Shown here piece after piece: positions 52,544 through 61,522 of a stretch of 64,000 nt of DNA. This DNA comes from Candidatus Pantoea varia. Lineage in GTDB: Bacteria > Pseudomonadota > Gammaproteobacteria > Enterobacterales > Enterobacteriaceae. Every line of letters starts with the position of its first letter. The stretch's first letter is position 1. The translations under genes were made by a program, and so were the position numbers. Below the pieces are notes generated by a model. The model saw nothing but the letters and a program-made list of their open reading frames with translations, searched no databases and was not told the DNA's origin. Where the stretch lies: the NCBI RefSeq assembly GCF_900115075.1, contig NZ_FOVG01000001.1, forward strand, positions 1,364,001 to 1,428,000, written 5' to 3'.

Positions 52544-52914
52544 GCCTTTCCGGCAGCCCCCCTCTGCCGGAAAACTGACCTTACAGGCCGAGGACGGGTT
52601 CGCTATTTTGACTTCAGCCTGCGCTAAAGGCTGAAAGTTGGCTGCCATTATCAGCGGCTTAGCACGCTTGCGCACGATGTGCGCCGGGGTTGTCGCCAGT
52701 TATGTTGACTTCAATATAATTTGACTCAATACTGTTACACCTTTCAAACGGAGCCGCAGCTCAGCACTGTTTCTCCGCCGCGATAGCGCTTAAAGGTCTG
52801 GTGCCTGACACCCGTAAAGAGCGGACGCCGCAATCCACAACATCCCGAGACATTTAGCGAGACTTCACGGCTGGCAAACCGCCGGTAGTCTGGCCGTCCC
52901 ACCCCGGACTCAGA
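52544..52914. other. Gap between the chemoreceptor gene and the OhrR-type regulator
   Basis: No supported gene. A hairpin (TTTCCGGCAG/CTGCCGGAAA, 52547-52573) follows the chemoreceptor stop without a T-run, and TTCAGCC/GGCTGAA pair at about 52612-52634. TTGACT (52705-52710) with AATACT 17 bp later is a candidate promoter for the regulator, inside the near-repeat TTGACTTCAATA / TTGACTCAATA; TCAATATAATTTGA is a partial palindrome that could be its operator. Confidence 0.5.
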
Positions 52915-53409
52915 ATGAGTAAACATATGAATGATGAAACCGCGGGGATCTCTGATACGCCTCCCGCCAGTGCAGCGCCTGAAACCATCGACCAGTTTCT
53001 CTGCTTTGCGCTCTATTCCGCCTCCCTTGCCATGACCAGGCTCTATCAGTCACGGCTGAAACCGCTGGGACTGACCTATCCGCAATATCTGGTGCTGCTG
53101 GTGCTGTGGGAAAAAGATGGCCTGACTGTCTCTGAGATTGGTGCCCGCGTCCGGCTCGATTCCGGCACGCTCAGTCAGCTTCTGAAGCGGCTGGAAGGCG
53201 CGGGCATCATCAGCCGTCAGCGTGACACCGGAAACGATGAGCGCCGGGTGTTTATCTCTCTAACGGAGCAGGGCCACCAGCTTAAAGTCGATGCGGCTGA
53301 CGTCCCGGCGGATATGGTCTCGGTGATGGATACCGACTGTCGCGAGCTGGGTGAGCTGACGACCATGGTCGCCACGCTGCGCGAAAAACTGCTTAAGGCT
53401 GTGCCATGA
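52915..53409 (+). CDS. MarR-family regulator, OhrR type
   Basis: The 164-residue protein has a winged helix (LTVSEIGARVRLDSGTLSQLLKRLEGAGIISRQRD, about 76-110) and the OhrR-type N-terminus FLCFALYSASLAMTRLY, whose Cys (about residue 30) is the peroxide-sensing cysteine of OhrR. LTYPQYLVLLVLWEKDGL is also typical. OhrR represses ohr, which detoxifies organic hydroperoxides; here no ohr gene is adjacent. A weak ribosome site precedes two possible ATGs (52915 and 52927). Confidence 0.88.
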   Translation: MSKHMNDETAGISDTPPASAAPETIDQFLCFALYSASLAMTRLYQSRLKPLGLTYPQYLVLLVLWEKDGLTVSEIGARVRLDSGTLSQLLKRLEGAGIISRQRDTGNDERRVFISLTEQGHQLKVDAADVPADMVSVMDTDCRELGELTTMVATLREKLLKAVP

Positions 53410-53494
53410 AACAGGCTTTCGATACACGTTCGGACCAGCTGAGCGTTGGCATGACAGGTGCTGTTCAGCAGAACGGTCGCCGCTGGAGTTTCCT

Positions 53495-53695
53495 TTGAGC
53501 AGCAATAAACCGGCGGATATGGATGACGTCCATGCCGTGGTAGGCCAGGCTGTGTCGAGCCTGCTGAAGTCAGGCAAGACGGCAGGCATTCAGGATATCA
53601 TCGCTTTCCTGCAGCATCAGCAGGCGCGGTCGGTCAACGGTCAGCGAGAAGTCTACACCAGAGCCGTTCGTATTGTGATGAATATGATTAACTGA
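53495..53695 (+). CDS. Small protein, possibly FumD/DUF2767-like (TTG start)
   Basis: The 66-residue frame starts at TTG with GGAG 6 bp upstream. The sequence has a helical pattern (VHAVVGQAVSSLLKSGK, then DIIAFLQHQQAR and YTRAVRIVMNMIN). The VVG...G...I...L...A...IVN spacing loosely recalls the DUF2767 family that includes FumD, but this is a weak resemblance read by eye. It follows the OhrR-type gene by 85 bp and could be co-transcribed. Function unknown. Confidence 0.55.
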   Translation: MSSNKPADMDDVHAVVGQAVSSLLKSGKTAGIQDIIAFLQHQQARSVNGQREVYTRAVRIVMNMIN

Positions 53696-53887
53696 TAACC
53701 GGGCCGCTGTGCTGAACGGCGGCGCTGCTCTTGCCTTCTTAATCTCAGTAACCTGCCCGCAGCGTCATCAACCCGACCATGCCTCCCTGCCAGTACACGC
53801 TGTCGGGCTTGCAGAAGTTAACGACACTGGCTACTCACCACGCCGCTATTCACTCTCCTGTCCTTCCTGTGGAGTAAAGCCTCTCAT

Positions 53888-55321
53888 TTAAAGTGTGGTG
53901 CCAGCGGGTGCCATCAAATCATAGCGATCGTTCTGCGGGGCCGCGTCCAGCGCCATCGGCGGTTCAACCTTTAGCGTGATCCAGTTAGAGGTCACACGCT
54001 GCTGCTTACTGTCCTCCAGAGTGACCGACAGACGATATTCGTTGCTGGCCTCCGGTGCCGGGTCCCACTGCGGTAAGATCACACTCCAGCCCTGCGGATC
54101 GGCGTTATTGGCCGGTGGCGTCAGGCTCAGCGCCTGGGTATCGCCCTGCCAGCTTACCGCCTTAATGTCATTGCTGGCCCGCACCTGCAGCTTCAGCGGC
54201 AGACTCTCGCCACTGCTCAGCTGCCAGGGTGGGGTCGCCAGAAACACGGAGAGCGTTTTGCGCTGACGGAATGAGAGCACCGGCGTATCACTTCGGGTCA
54301 CGGTATCGTAACGGCTGCCGCGCAGCGAACGCGCTTCTGCGACGTTACCGGCATCGAGCTGACGGCTCAGCGCCACGCCAAAGCGGTAGTTGAGTTTCAG
54401 CCCCAGCTGATCCTGGCTTTCACCGGCGCTGCTGGTTTTGTGGGTGGCGGATAAGGTCACCAGCGGCACCGGCGTGTAAGAGAGACCAAACGACATGGCG
54501 GAGGGGTTGTGATAGCGGTTGCCGCTGTTAAACAGATCGACATTCTCACCCAGATATTGCTGATAGCTCACCGAGACGCCAAGCTGGCGATAAAATGGCA
54601 GATAGCTCTGGCTGGTGATGTCATAGCCGCGCGCCATGCGCTGCTGCTGTGAATCATTCAGGTTTTTCCAGCCGGAAAGCGGCTGATAGTAGTTGGCAGA
54701 GAAACGCATCGAATCGCTCCACGCCTCCGTGCCCACAGAGGCGCGCTGCAGGCCGCTGGTAAAAGTGCGGTCGATAAAACCGTTGTAGCCCAGCAGCCAG
54801 TCACCCGCGTCCCAGCGTTGTCCCAGCCCCGCATTGCCAACCAGACCATCATCGGTATCGTGCAGACCAAGCTGGCTGAAGGTGAGGAGGCTGTTCTCAT
54901 CGGCCAGGGCGCTGAAGAGATCGCCACCGGTGCCGTTGAAGTTCCCGTTCATATCGACTTTCAGGTCCAGCTGCGCGTTGCCGTAAGGCGAAAGCAGTGA
55001 CTGACCTTCGCCCTCAACCCGATCCGCCACTTCATCGCGCAGATGATTGAACGCCCAGACGCCCGCCTGCTGACCAAACGTCACATTGCTGTCACTGTTG
55101 TTACTGGCTTCACCGATACTTTTGGCCACGGCCGCCAGCTTTTTGCTCCACTCTTCATCCTGATCGCTGGCACCGCCCAGCGTCGGCAGTGAGTCACTGT
55201 AGCGCGCCGGATTATCGAATGGCGTCTCAGACACTGCTGTTTCAGTCTGGAAGGCGCGGGCGTTCTGCGTGGCAGTCAGCGACAGCGCAATTAAAGAGAG
55301 AACCCCTGTTTTCCGTATCAT
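53888..55321 (-). CDS. YchO-like inverse autotransporter / intimin-invasin beta-barrel protein
   Basis: The 477-residue protein has a signal peptide (VLSLIALSLTATQNARA), then an inverse-autotransporter barrel domain (about 95-330) recognisable by FNHLRDEVADRV, LLGYNGFIDRTFTSGLQRASVG and LGVSVSYQQYLG, followed by an Ig-like region to the C-terminus. There is no LysM domain or long passenger, as in E. coli YchO (464). It may sit in the outer membrane and affect adhesion or surface properties; this is family-level inference. The ATG at 55321 is preferred over one four codons upstream because it starts the signal peptide directly. Confidence 0.85.
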   Translation of the reverse strand: MIRKTGVLSLIALSLTATQNARAFQTETAVSETPFDNPARYSDSLPTLGGASDQDEEWSKKLAAVAKSIGEASNNSDSNVTFGQQAGVWAFNHLRDEVADRVEGEGQSLLSPYGNAQLDLKVDMNGNFNGTGGDLFSALADENSLLTFSQLGLHDTDDGLVGNAGLGQRWDAGDWLLGYNGFIDRTFTSGLQRASVGTEAWSDSMRFSANYYQPLSGWKNLNDSQQQRMARGYDITSQSYLPFYRQLGVSVSYQQYLGENVDLFNSGNRYHNPSAMSFGLSYTPVPLVTLSATHKTSSAGESQDQLGLKLNYRFGVALSRQLDAGNVAEARSLRGSRYDTVTRSDTPVLSFRQRKTLSVFLATPPWQLSSGESLPLKLQVRASNDIKAVSWQGDTQALSLTPPANNADPQGWSVILPQWDPAPEASNEYRLSVTLEDSKQQRVTSNWITLKVEPPMALDAAPQNDRYDLMAPAGTTL

Positions 55322-55448
55322 GTCACCCGGCACGTTGATTAGTTCGTTGCTGCGATTAAAGACAAATCCTCAGCACTTACCTTAACATATTGTGACGGCG
55401 ATGCAGGACAGCAGCGGCGATATGTGCATATAACGGAAAAATCCGGGC

Positions 55449-55476
55449 AAAAAAAGGCCTGCGTTTATAGCAGGCC
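55449..55476 (-). terminator. Terminator of the sugar/polyol operon
   Basis: GGCCTGC and GCAGGCC pair around GTTTATA, with seven T after it on the minus strand, 19 bp past the last operon gene. Confidence 0.88.
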
Positions 55477-55494
55477 CGGCGTGGAAAGCGGGTA

Positions 55495-56292
55495 TCAGGA
55501 GAAGATTAAGCCGCCATCCACATTGATGGTCTGGCCGGTGATATAGCGCGCATCGTCTGAGGCCAGAAACGCCACGAGTCCGGCGACATCCTCCGGCTGA
55601 CCGGCACGCTTCAGCGGAATGTTTTTCACCCACTCTGCCATCAGCTCACCTTTGCCGTAGGTTTTCTCCTCGCTGCTGAGGATCTCGCCCCAGACGCGAT
55701 CGTTGTAATCCCACATCTCACTTTCAATGATGCCGGGACAGAAGGCGTTGACCGTGATGTTCCACGGCGCCAGCTCCAGCGCCAGACTCTGGGTAATGCC
55801 AATCACCCCCATTTTGCTGGCAGCATAGTGTGGCGTGTAGATAAAGCCCTGCCGTCCCTGTCCCGATGAGGTATTAATCAGGCTGCCGCTGCGCTGCTGC
55901 ACCATATATTTTGCTGCTTCACGACAGCAGAGCCAGACGCCAGTGGTGTTCACCGCCAGAATCCGCTCAAAGTCGCTTTTCGGCATGGTGTCGAAGCGGT
56001 CGATGGTGATGACACCTGCATTCTGTATCGAGACGTCAATCTGACCAAAGCGTTGTGCGGCCTGCTGATAGAGCTGTTGCACTGCGGCTTCATCCGTGAC
56101 ATCGACCTGCAGCGCCAGTATCTCACTGCCGTACTGCTGCTGAAGCTGATCGGCCGTAGTGAAGACCCGGTCAGCATTCGATACCATCACCAGCCTGGCC
56201 CCGTCGCGGGCGAAACGCGCCGCGATCCCGGCACCAATGCCGCGACAGGCACCGGTAATCACCACTGTTTTACCACGTTGTTCGCGGTTCAT
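55495..56292 (-). CDS. Short-chain dehydrogenase, last gene of the sugar/polyol operon
   Basis: The 265-residue protein is a classical SDR: cofactor motif TGACRGIGAG (about 13-22), NAGV, catalytic Ser in INTSSGQGRQG, YAASK (Tyr, Lys) and the end ITGQTINVDGG. Asn in the SNADR region after the second strand hints at NAD rather than NADP, though not decisively. The IIESEMWDYNDRVWGE loop is of the type seen in polyol dehydrogenases acting on sorbitol or galactitol. AGGAGCG precedes the ATG. It is 11 bp after the permease gene. Confidence 0.9.
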   Translation of the reverse strand: MNREQRGKTVVITGACRGIGAGIAARFARDGARLVMVSNADRVFTTADQLQQQYGSEILALQVDVTDEAAVQQLYQQAAQRFGQIDVSIQNAGVITIDRFDTMPKSDFERILAVNTTGVWLCCREAAKYMVQQRSGSLINTSSGQGRQGFIYTPHYAASKMGVIGITQSLALELAPWNITVNAFCPGIIESEMWDYNDRVWGEILSSEEKTYGKGELMAEWVKNIPLKRAGQPEDVAGLVAFLASDDARYITGQTINVDGGLIFS

Positions 56293-56303
56293 AATCGCTC
56301 CTG

Positions 56304-57371
56304 TTAACTGTGACGGACATCAGTGAGAGGCACTGCCTGCTGCTTTTTTTCATGGCGACGCAGCAGCACCACTTTGCTTTGCAGACGTTGCTGGAACTGG
56401 TCAATCACTACCGCAGTCACAATCACCAGACCTTTAATCACCATCTGCCAGAAATCGCTGACGCCCATCATCACCATGCCATCCGCCAGGAAGACGATAA
56501 CGAAAGCGCCAATAATCGAACCGGAAACCCGTCCACGGCCGCCCGCCAGCGCCGTGCCGCCCAGCACGGTGGCACCAATGGCGTCCATCTCAAACATGTT
56601 GCCGGTCATCGGGTGCGCGGTCTGCAACTGAGAGGCCACCACCAGCCCGACAAGACCGGCGCAGAGGCCGGAAAAGGCGTAGACAAAGATTTTCACTTTG
56701 ATAATCGGCACGCCCGCCAGTCGCGCAGCGGACTCATTGCCGCCGATGGCATAGATGTAACGGCCCAGCGGGGTTTTGCGCGTCAGGTAGAGGCCGAGCA
56801 GTAAAAAGCCGAGCATCAGCCAGATCGGCAGATAAACGCCCAGCACGGTGCCGGAGCCAAGCAGGGCAAAACCGGTGTTGCCGAGTGCGGGCACGCCCAC
56901 CAGGTTGGCGTAGGTGCCGCCGTCGTTGAACAGCAGTGCCGCACCGCGCGCCACATACATCATCCCCAGGGTGCAGATAAAGGGGGCGACGCCCAGCCGG
57001 GTGATCACCGTGCCGTTAACCAGCCCGACCAGCACGCCGAAGATGGCCACCACCAGAATCACTTCAGGCACGTTGAGAAACAGCGTATTGCCGCCCCACA
57101 ACGGGATGCCGTTGGTCAGCAGCGCGCCCGCCACCATGCCGCAAATTCCGGCGACCGCGCCGACAGAAAGATCGATACCGCCGGTGAGGATCACTAGCGT
57201 CATACCAATCGCCAGCAGCCCGGTGATCGCCACGTGCTGCGTCATGATCAGCAGGTTGGAGGGAGTCAGAAAATTCGGCACCATCACGCTGAAAAAGCCG
57301 ACCACAATCAGCAACGCAATAAAGGTGCGCGCCTTGAGCAGGTACATATAGAGCAGATATTTTTGGTTCAT
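56304..57371 (-). CDS. ABC sugar transporter permease (RbsC-like)
   Basis: The 355-residue inner-membrane permease has about eight to ten hydrophobic helices and the BPD_transp_2 hallmarks LTGGIDLSVGAV, and AIGGNESAARLAGVPI (EAA-like loop), plus LGGTALAGGRG. This places it in the ribose/galactose/autoinducer-2 permease family. GGAG lies 6 bp before the ATG at 57371, so the 50-codon upstream extension is rejected. It follows the ATPase gene in the operon with a gap of about 160 bp, long for such an operon. Confidence 0.93.
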   Translation of the reverse strand: MNQKYLLYMYLLKARTFIALLIVVGFFSVMVPNFLTPSNLLIMTQHVAITGLLAIGMTLVILTGGIDLSVGAVAGICGMVAGALLTNGIPLWGGNTLFLNVPEVILVVAIFGVLVGLVNGTVITRLGVAPFICTLGMMYVARGAALLFNDGGTYANLVGVPALGNTGFALLGSGTVLGVYLPIWLMLGFLLLGLYLTRKTPLGRYIYAIGGNESAARLAGVPIIKVKIFVYAFSGLCAGLVGLVVASQLQTAHPMTGNMFEMDAIGATVLGGTALAGGRGRVSGSIIGAFVIVFLADGMVMMGVSDFWQMVIKGLVIVTAVVIDQFQQRLQSKVVLLRRHEKKQQAVPLTDVRHS

Positions 57372-57533
57372 GACATTCTCCGGCCAGCTAGAGCCTGGCC
57401 CTACAGGCGTAATTGTTGCAGGCAGTCCGGACACGGACAGCGCGGAACAACCCGACGCACACGCAGTACGTGAGGAGGATAAGCACTGCCCCGGTCCAGA
57501 CTGACAAATAAAATAGCCCAATGGGCCAGGCGC

Positions 57534-59066
57534 TTAATCCTGTGGTGTGGATGCCGCAATCAGATGTTCTCGCGTCGCCGCTGCACGCGGCAGATCGGCA
57601 GTAATCCGGCCATCGGCCATCACTAAAATGCGGTCCGCCAGCGCCATCACCTCATCCAGTTCAGAGGATGAGAACATCACTGCCAGCCCCTGCTGTGCCA
57701 GATTGCCGATCAGGTGATAGACGTCGGTTTTAGCGCCCACATCGATGCCGCGTGTCGGCTCATCCAGCAGAACGACCTGCGGTCCGGTCATCAGCGCCTT
57801 ACCCAGCACCACCTTCTGCTGATTACCCCCGCTCAGCGCCGTCACCGGCAGGTCAGGATCGCTGACTTTGATCGCCAGATGGCCGATCATCTCGTTCACC
57901 CGCTGCCGCTCCCGGCCCGGATTCAGCAGCCCCAGCGCCCGACGGAAACCGCGCAGGCTGAAGTCAGAGAGCGTCATGTTGGCGGTAACCGACATCAGTT
58001 CAATCACCCCTTCACCTTTGCGATCTTCGGGCACCAGCGCGATGCCACTTTTCAGCCGCTGCTGGAAGCTGCGTTTCGCCAGATCTTTACCGGACAGCCG
58101 GACCCGGCCCGACTGACAAGGCATCAGGCCAATCAGCCCCTTAAACAGCTCGGTACGTCCGGCCCCCAGCAATCCATAAATGCCGATCACCTCGCCTTTG
58201 CGCAGGGTAAAACTGACCTCATTCAGCTTGTAGCCGCCATTCTGATGCAGCGCGGTCAGACCCTCGACCTCCAGCACCGTTTCCCCTTGTGGCGCAGGCT
58301 GATAGTCGAACTGTTTTTTCTTATCACCCACCATCTGAGCGATGATCCACGGCACGCTGGCATCGCGCACCTCACGCTCACTGATGAAACGGCCATCGCG
58401 GAAAATGGTGATGTGGTCGCCAATCTCCATCAGTTCTTCCAGCCGGTGAGAGATGTAGATGATGGTGACACCGCGCCGCTTCAGCTGGTCGATGACGCTG
58501 AACAGCACTTTGACTTCCGACTGGCTCAGGGCGCTGGTCGGCTCATCCATGATTAACACCCGGGTATCCTTCGACAGCGCGCGGGCGATCTCCACCAGCT
58601 GCTGATGACCAATGCCCAGCTCGCCCAGCGGCGCGTAGGGATCGACATCCAGCTGCAGCCGATCCAGCAGCGACTTCGCCAGCGCGTACTGATACTTTTC
58701 ATTGATCACCCCGCGCTGGAAGAATTCGTTGGCGATAAAAATGTTGTCCATCACGTTCATGTTGGGAAACAGGTTCAGCTCCTGAAAAATGATGCTGATC
58801 CCCTGCTTCTCCGCCTGATGCGTGGAGTTCAGTGACACCACCTTGCCATCCAGCAGAATCTCGCCCGACGACGGCGTTTCCACCCCCGCCAGCATCTTCA
58901 TCATGGTGGACTTACCGGCCCCGTTTTCCCCGATCAGGACATTCACTTTGTTGCGGTAGACCCGATAGCTGACCTGATCGAGCGCGGTCACACCGGGATA
59001 GAGGCGCGACACGTTGCGCGTTTCGATAATCACGTCGCCGGACGGTTGCGGTTGAGGATTTTGCAT
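57534..59066 (-). CDS. ABC sugar transporter ATPase (RbsA/MglA-like, two domains)
   Basis: The 510-residue protein has two fused ABC domains. The first has Walker A GENGAGKSTMM (about 46-56), signature variant LGIGHQQLVEIAR and Walker B VLIMDEPTSAL. The second has the degenerate loop GLLGAGRTEL and signature LSGGNQQKVVLGK with LLDEPTRGID. This degenerate second Walker A is normal for sugar importers of the CUT2 class. AAGGAGCGG precedes the ATG. It pairs with the permease and binding protein of this operon. Confidence 0.95.
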   Translation of the reverse strand: MQNPQPQPSGDVIIETRNVSRLYPGVTALDQVSYRVYRNKVNVLIGENGAGKSTMMKMLAGVETPSSGEILLDGKVVSLNSTHQAEKQGISIIFQELNLFPNMNVMDNIFIANEFFQRGVINEKYQYALAKSLLDRLQLDVDPYAPLGELGIGHQQLVEIARALSKDTRVLIMDEPTSALSQSEVKVLFSVIDQLKRRGVTIIYISHRLEELMEIGDHITIFRDGRFISEREVRDASVPWIIAQMVGDKKKQFDYQPAPQGETVLEVEGLTALHQNGGYKLNEVSFTLRKGEVIGIYGLLGAGRTELFKGLIGLMPCQSGRVRLSGKDLAKRSFQQRLKSGIALVPEDRKGEGVIELMSVTANMTLSDFSLRGFRRALGLLNPGRERQRVNEMIGHLAIKVSDPDLPVTALSGGNQQKVVLGKALMTGPQVVLLDEPTRGIDVGAKTDVYHLIGNLAQQGLAVMFSSSELDEVMALADRILVMADGRITADLPRAAATREHLIAASTPQD

Positions 59067-59076
59067 CTGCCGCTCC

Positions 59077-59688
59077 TTATTGCCGGGTGATCGCAGCCGG
59101 GGTGATATCCGGCAACTGTTGTGGAATGTCCCAGCTGCTGAACACGCCGCTGATCATCACTTTGTCGCCCACCTTCGGCGCGAACGTCTGCATCAGGCTG
59201 GAGGCGTGCTGGTTAATCGCCTTACCGTAATCACCGAACAGCACCTGGTCATTGAAGTCCTGATAGCTCACACCCTTGTAGACATCGCGCAGCGCCGTGC
59301 CACGAATGATCGGCCCGACCTGAATAGTGACACTGTCACCTGATTCATCCTTCACGGTCATCTTTCCGCTGCGTGATGTGGTATTCACAGCAGTCACTTC
59401 ACCGCGAACGGAGACGCTGAAGACGCAGGGATTCTCAGCCTGACTGCGATAGCCGTAGGTCTGGCAGGCGCTGTCAAAATCTTTGGCAGACTGTAGCGAC
59501 TTCATCAGCGTCGCCAGCGGTTTAGCCTCCGCCTGAACCTGCGGCACCAGCTTCTGTTGCCACAGCTGGTCGATATTCGCCATTTTCGGATTGGGGGGGT
59601 TTTTAAGGTCAGCCAGCTCCTGCTGCGACACAATTTTGCAGCCGCTTAACAGCATGACCACCAGCGTCAGCCAGACTCTTCGGGACAT
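59077..59688 (-). CDS. DUF2291-type periplasmic lipoprotein of the sugar/polyol operon
   Basis: The 203-residue protein has a short lipoprotein signal MSRRVWLTLVVMLLSGCKI with the lipidated Cys at residue 17 (LLSGC). The rest is periplasmic and contains a beta-rich OB-like segment with VTAVNTTSRSGKMTVKDESG and VTIQVGPIIRGTALRDVY. The layout fits DUF2291, a family recurrently found with CUT2 sugar importers; its role is unknown. It lies between the binding-protein and ATPase genes, 10 bp before the latter. Confidence 0.8.
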   Translation of the reverse strand: MSRRVWLTLVVMLLSGCKIVSQQELADLKNPPNPKMANIDQLWQQKLVPQVQAEAKPLATLMKSLQSAKDFDSACQTYGYRSQAENPCVFSVSVRGEVTAVNTTSRSGKMTVKDESGDSVTIQVGPIIRGTALRDVYKGVSYQDFNDQVLFGDYGKAINQHASSLMQTFAPKVGDKVMISGVFSSWDIPQQLPDITPAAITRQ

Positions 59689-59733
59689 CTTCTTCTCCCT
59701 GGCGCCCGCTTTCGCAGGCGCGACAGCGGTTAA

Positions 59734-60669
59734 TTACGACTTGTAGTTAAAGTCCTGTACGCCTTTGGCGTTTTCCGGAGTAATCAGAATGCCGCGGAAC
59801 ATCACGCGCTGTTTGGCCGGCTTGACGCCTTTCTGGATAAAGTTATCGAGATCGGTTACGCCTTCGGCGGCAATCGCCTGCGCCTGCAGCATCACCGTGG
59901 CTTTCAGCGTGCCCGCTTTCACCGCATCACGTTCATCGTTGCTGCCATCAATGCCCACCACAATCACATCGTTGCGACCTGCGGCTTTGAGTGCTGCAAT
60001 CGCGCCCAGCGCGACCGGACCGTTACCGCAAATCACCCCTTTTACATCCGGATGCGCCTGCAGGACGCTGTCCATAATGCGCTTGCCGTCGATCAATGTG
60101 CCTTTGGCATCCTGACGCGCCACACTCTGCATATCAGGATATTGATCCAGTACCTGATGGAACGATTTAGAGCGGGTCACACAGTTATTGTCCGCCAGGT
60201 TACAGGCCAGCTCGGCGTATTTGCCCTTTTCACCCATCTTCTCGACAAAGACGTTGGCCACGTCTGAACCCGCCTGGAAGTTGTTGTGGGTGATCTGTGC
60301 CAGCGCCACGTCATCCACCGGAATTTCGCGGTTGATCAGCACCACCGGGATCCCGGCATCTTTGGCTTTTTTAATTGCCGCCACGCTGGCGGTCGAATCG
60401 GCATTATCCAGCACGATACCCTGCACTTTCTTACCGATAGCCGCGTCGATCAGTTCGCTCTGCTTCTTCACATCTTCGCCGTGCGACAGCACCGTGGTTT
60501 TGTAACCCAGCGCCTGCGCTTTGAGATTGGCGCCTTTGGCTTCGGAGGCGTAATAGGGATTATCGAGTGAGTTAACCAGAATCATAATGGTGCCTTTTTC
60601 GGCGGCAAACGCCGCCTGCGAAACCAGACAGGCAGCTACGGCAGTGCACAGCAGGGTACGGTTTTTCAT
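59734..60669 (-). CDS. Periplasmic sugar-binding protein (RbsB-like)
   Basis: The 311-residue protein starts with a clear signal peptide (TLLCTAVAACLVSQAAFA) and continues with the ribose-binding-protein fold: GTIMILVNSLDNPYY, then KAQALGYKTTV and PVVLINREIP, with the Peripla_BP_4 pattern CGNGPVALGAIAALKAAG and VVGIDGSND. AGAGAGAAC before the ATG at 60669 fixes the start. Residues contacting sugar in RbsB (Asn, Phe, Arg) are only partly conserved, so the ligand cannot be predicted; a polyol or tetrose/pentose-like sugar is plausible. Confidence 0.92.
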   Translation of the reverse strand: MKNRTLLCTAVAACLVSQAAFAAEKGTIMILVNSLDNPYYASEAKGANLKAQALGYKTTVLSHGEDVKKQSELIDAAIGKKVQGIVLDNADSTASVAAIKKAKDAGIPVVLINREIPVDDVALAQITHNNFQAGSDVANVFVEKMGEKGKYAELACNLADNNCVTRSKSFHQVLDQYPDMQSVARQDAKGTLIDGKRIMDSVLQAHPDVKGVICGNGPVALGAIAALKAAGRNDVIVVGIDGSNDERDAVKAGTLKATVMLQAQAIAAEGVTDLDNFIQKGVKPAKQRVMFRGILITPENAKGVQDFNYKS

Positions 60670-60724
60670 GATGTTCTCTCTTATCGTTATGGCAGGGTAT
60701 GAAGTCCCGGATGTTGGGTTGGCC

Positions 60725-61522
60725 TTACCAGATGGTGAAGCCACCATCGATCATTAAATCTGCGCCCGTGATCATGTCGCTGCCGTTGCTGGCGAAGAAC
60801 AGCACGGCGGCGGCGATCTCATCGGTATAAGCAAAGCGGCCCAGCGGAATCAGTTTTTTCATCTGCTCGCCTTTCTCACCGCGCCAGGCTTTCTCGCCCA
60901 TCGGCGTCAGCACCACGGTGGGCGACAGGGTGTTCACGTTGATGCGATGTGGAGCAAACTCTTTGGCCATCACTTTGGTCATGCCCAGCAGACCTGCTTT
61001 GGCGGAGGTGTAGGCAACATGGTTGTCGATAGCGATGGACGCCGCCTGTGAGGCGATATTAATAATCTTGCCGCCCGCACCGGCACGAATCATCAGCTTT
61101 GCAGCCGCCTGCGAGCAGAGAAAAGGCCCGGTAAGATTCACCGCGATCTGCTTCTGCCACTCGGCAAAATCGGTTTCAATCACGGGTTGCAGCATCACGT
61201 AGCCCGCGCAGTTCACCAGGATATCGATGTGGCCATAGTGGGAAATCACTGCGTCAAACGCCTCATCTACCGACGCGGGATCGGTGACGTCACAGCAGAC
61301 AAACTGCACCCGATCGGCCGCGAAGTCCGCCTGAAGGCTGGCCACCCTATCCGCTTCAAACGGCGGATAGAGCAGTGCCAGACGCGCGCCCTTCTCCAGC
61401 AACATGCCATTGGTCGCCATGGCGATGCCGCCCAGCCCCCCCGTCACCACCGCGACTTTGTCGGCCAGACTCATTGCGGTATCTACGCCGTAGCGCAGGT
61501 TTACGTCATATTCACCACTCAT
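60725..61522 (-). CDS. Short-chain dehydrogenase, first gene of the sugar/polyol operon
   Basis: The 265-residue SDR has a cofactor motif TGGLGGIA (about 28-35; GGLGGI where most have GxxxGIG), NCAG, catalytic Ser in IASQAASIA, and YTSAK. The N-terminal extension MSGEYDVNLRYGVDTAMSL precedes the Rossmann fold. The end ITGADLMIDGG is typical. GGGGGAGGAG before the ATG at 61522 is an unusually strong ribosome site, so the longer frame is rejected. As first gene it likely oxidises the imported polyol or sugar, by inference. Confidence 0.9.
   Translation of the reverse strand: MSGEYDVNLRYGVDTAMSLADKVAVVTGGLGGIAMATNGMLLEKGARLALLYPPFEADRVASLQADFAADRVQFVCCDVTDPASVDEAFDAVISHYGHIDILVNCAGYVMLQPVIETDFAEWQKQIAVNLTGPFLCSQAAAKLMIRAGAGGKIINIASQAASIAIDNHVAYTSAKAGLLGMTKVMAKEFAPHRINVNTLSPTVVLTPMGEKAWRGEKGEQMKKLIPLGRFAYTDEIAAAVLFFASNGSDMITGADLMIDGGFTIW

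Noticed and set aside
53709..53891. 60-codon plus-strand frame before ychO-like gene end
   Set aside because: No ribosome site or recognisable sequence; it runs into the opposite gene.
57714..58556. 280-codon plus-strand frame opposite the ABC ATPase gene
   Set aside because: Composition is antisense-like (rich in His, Gln, Arg) and the ATPase motifs are on the other strand.
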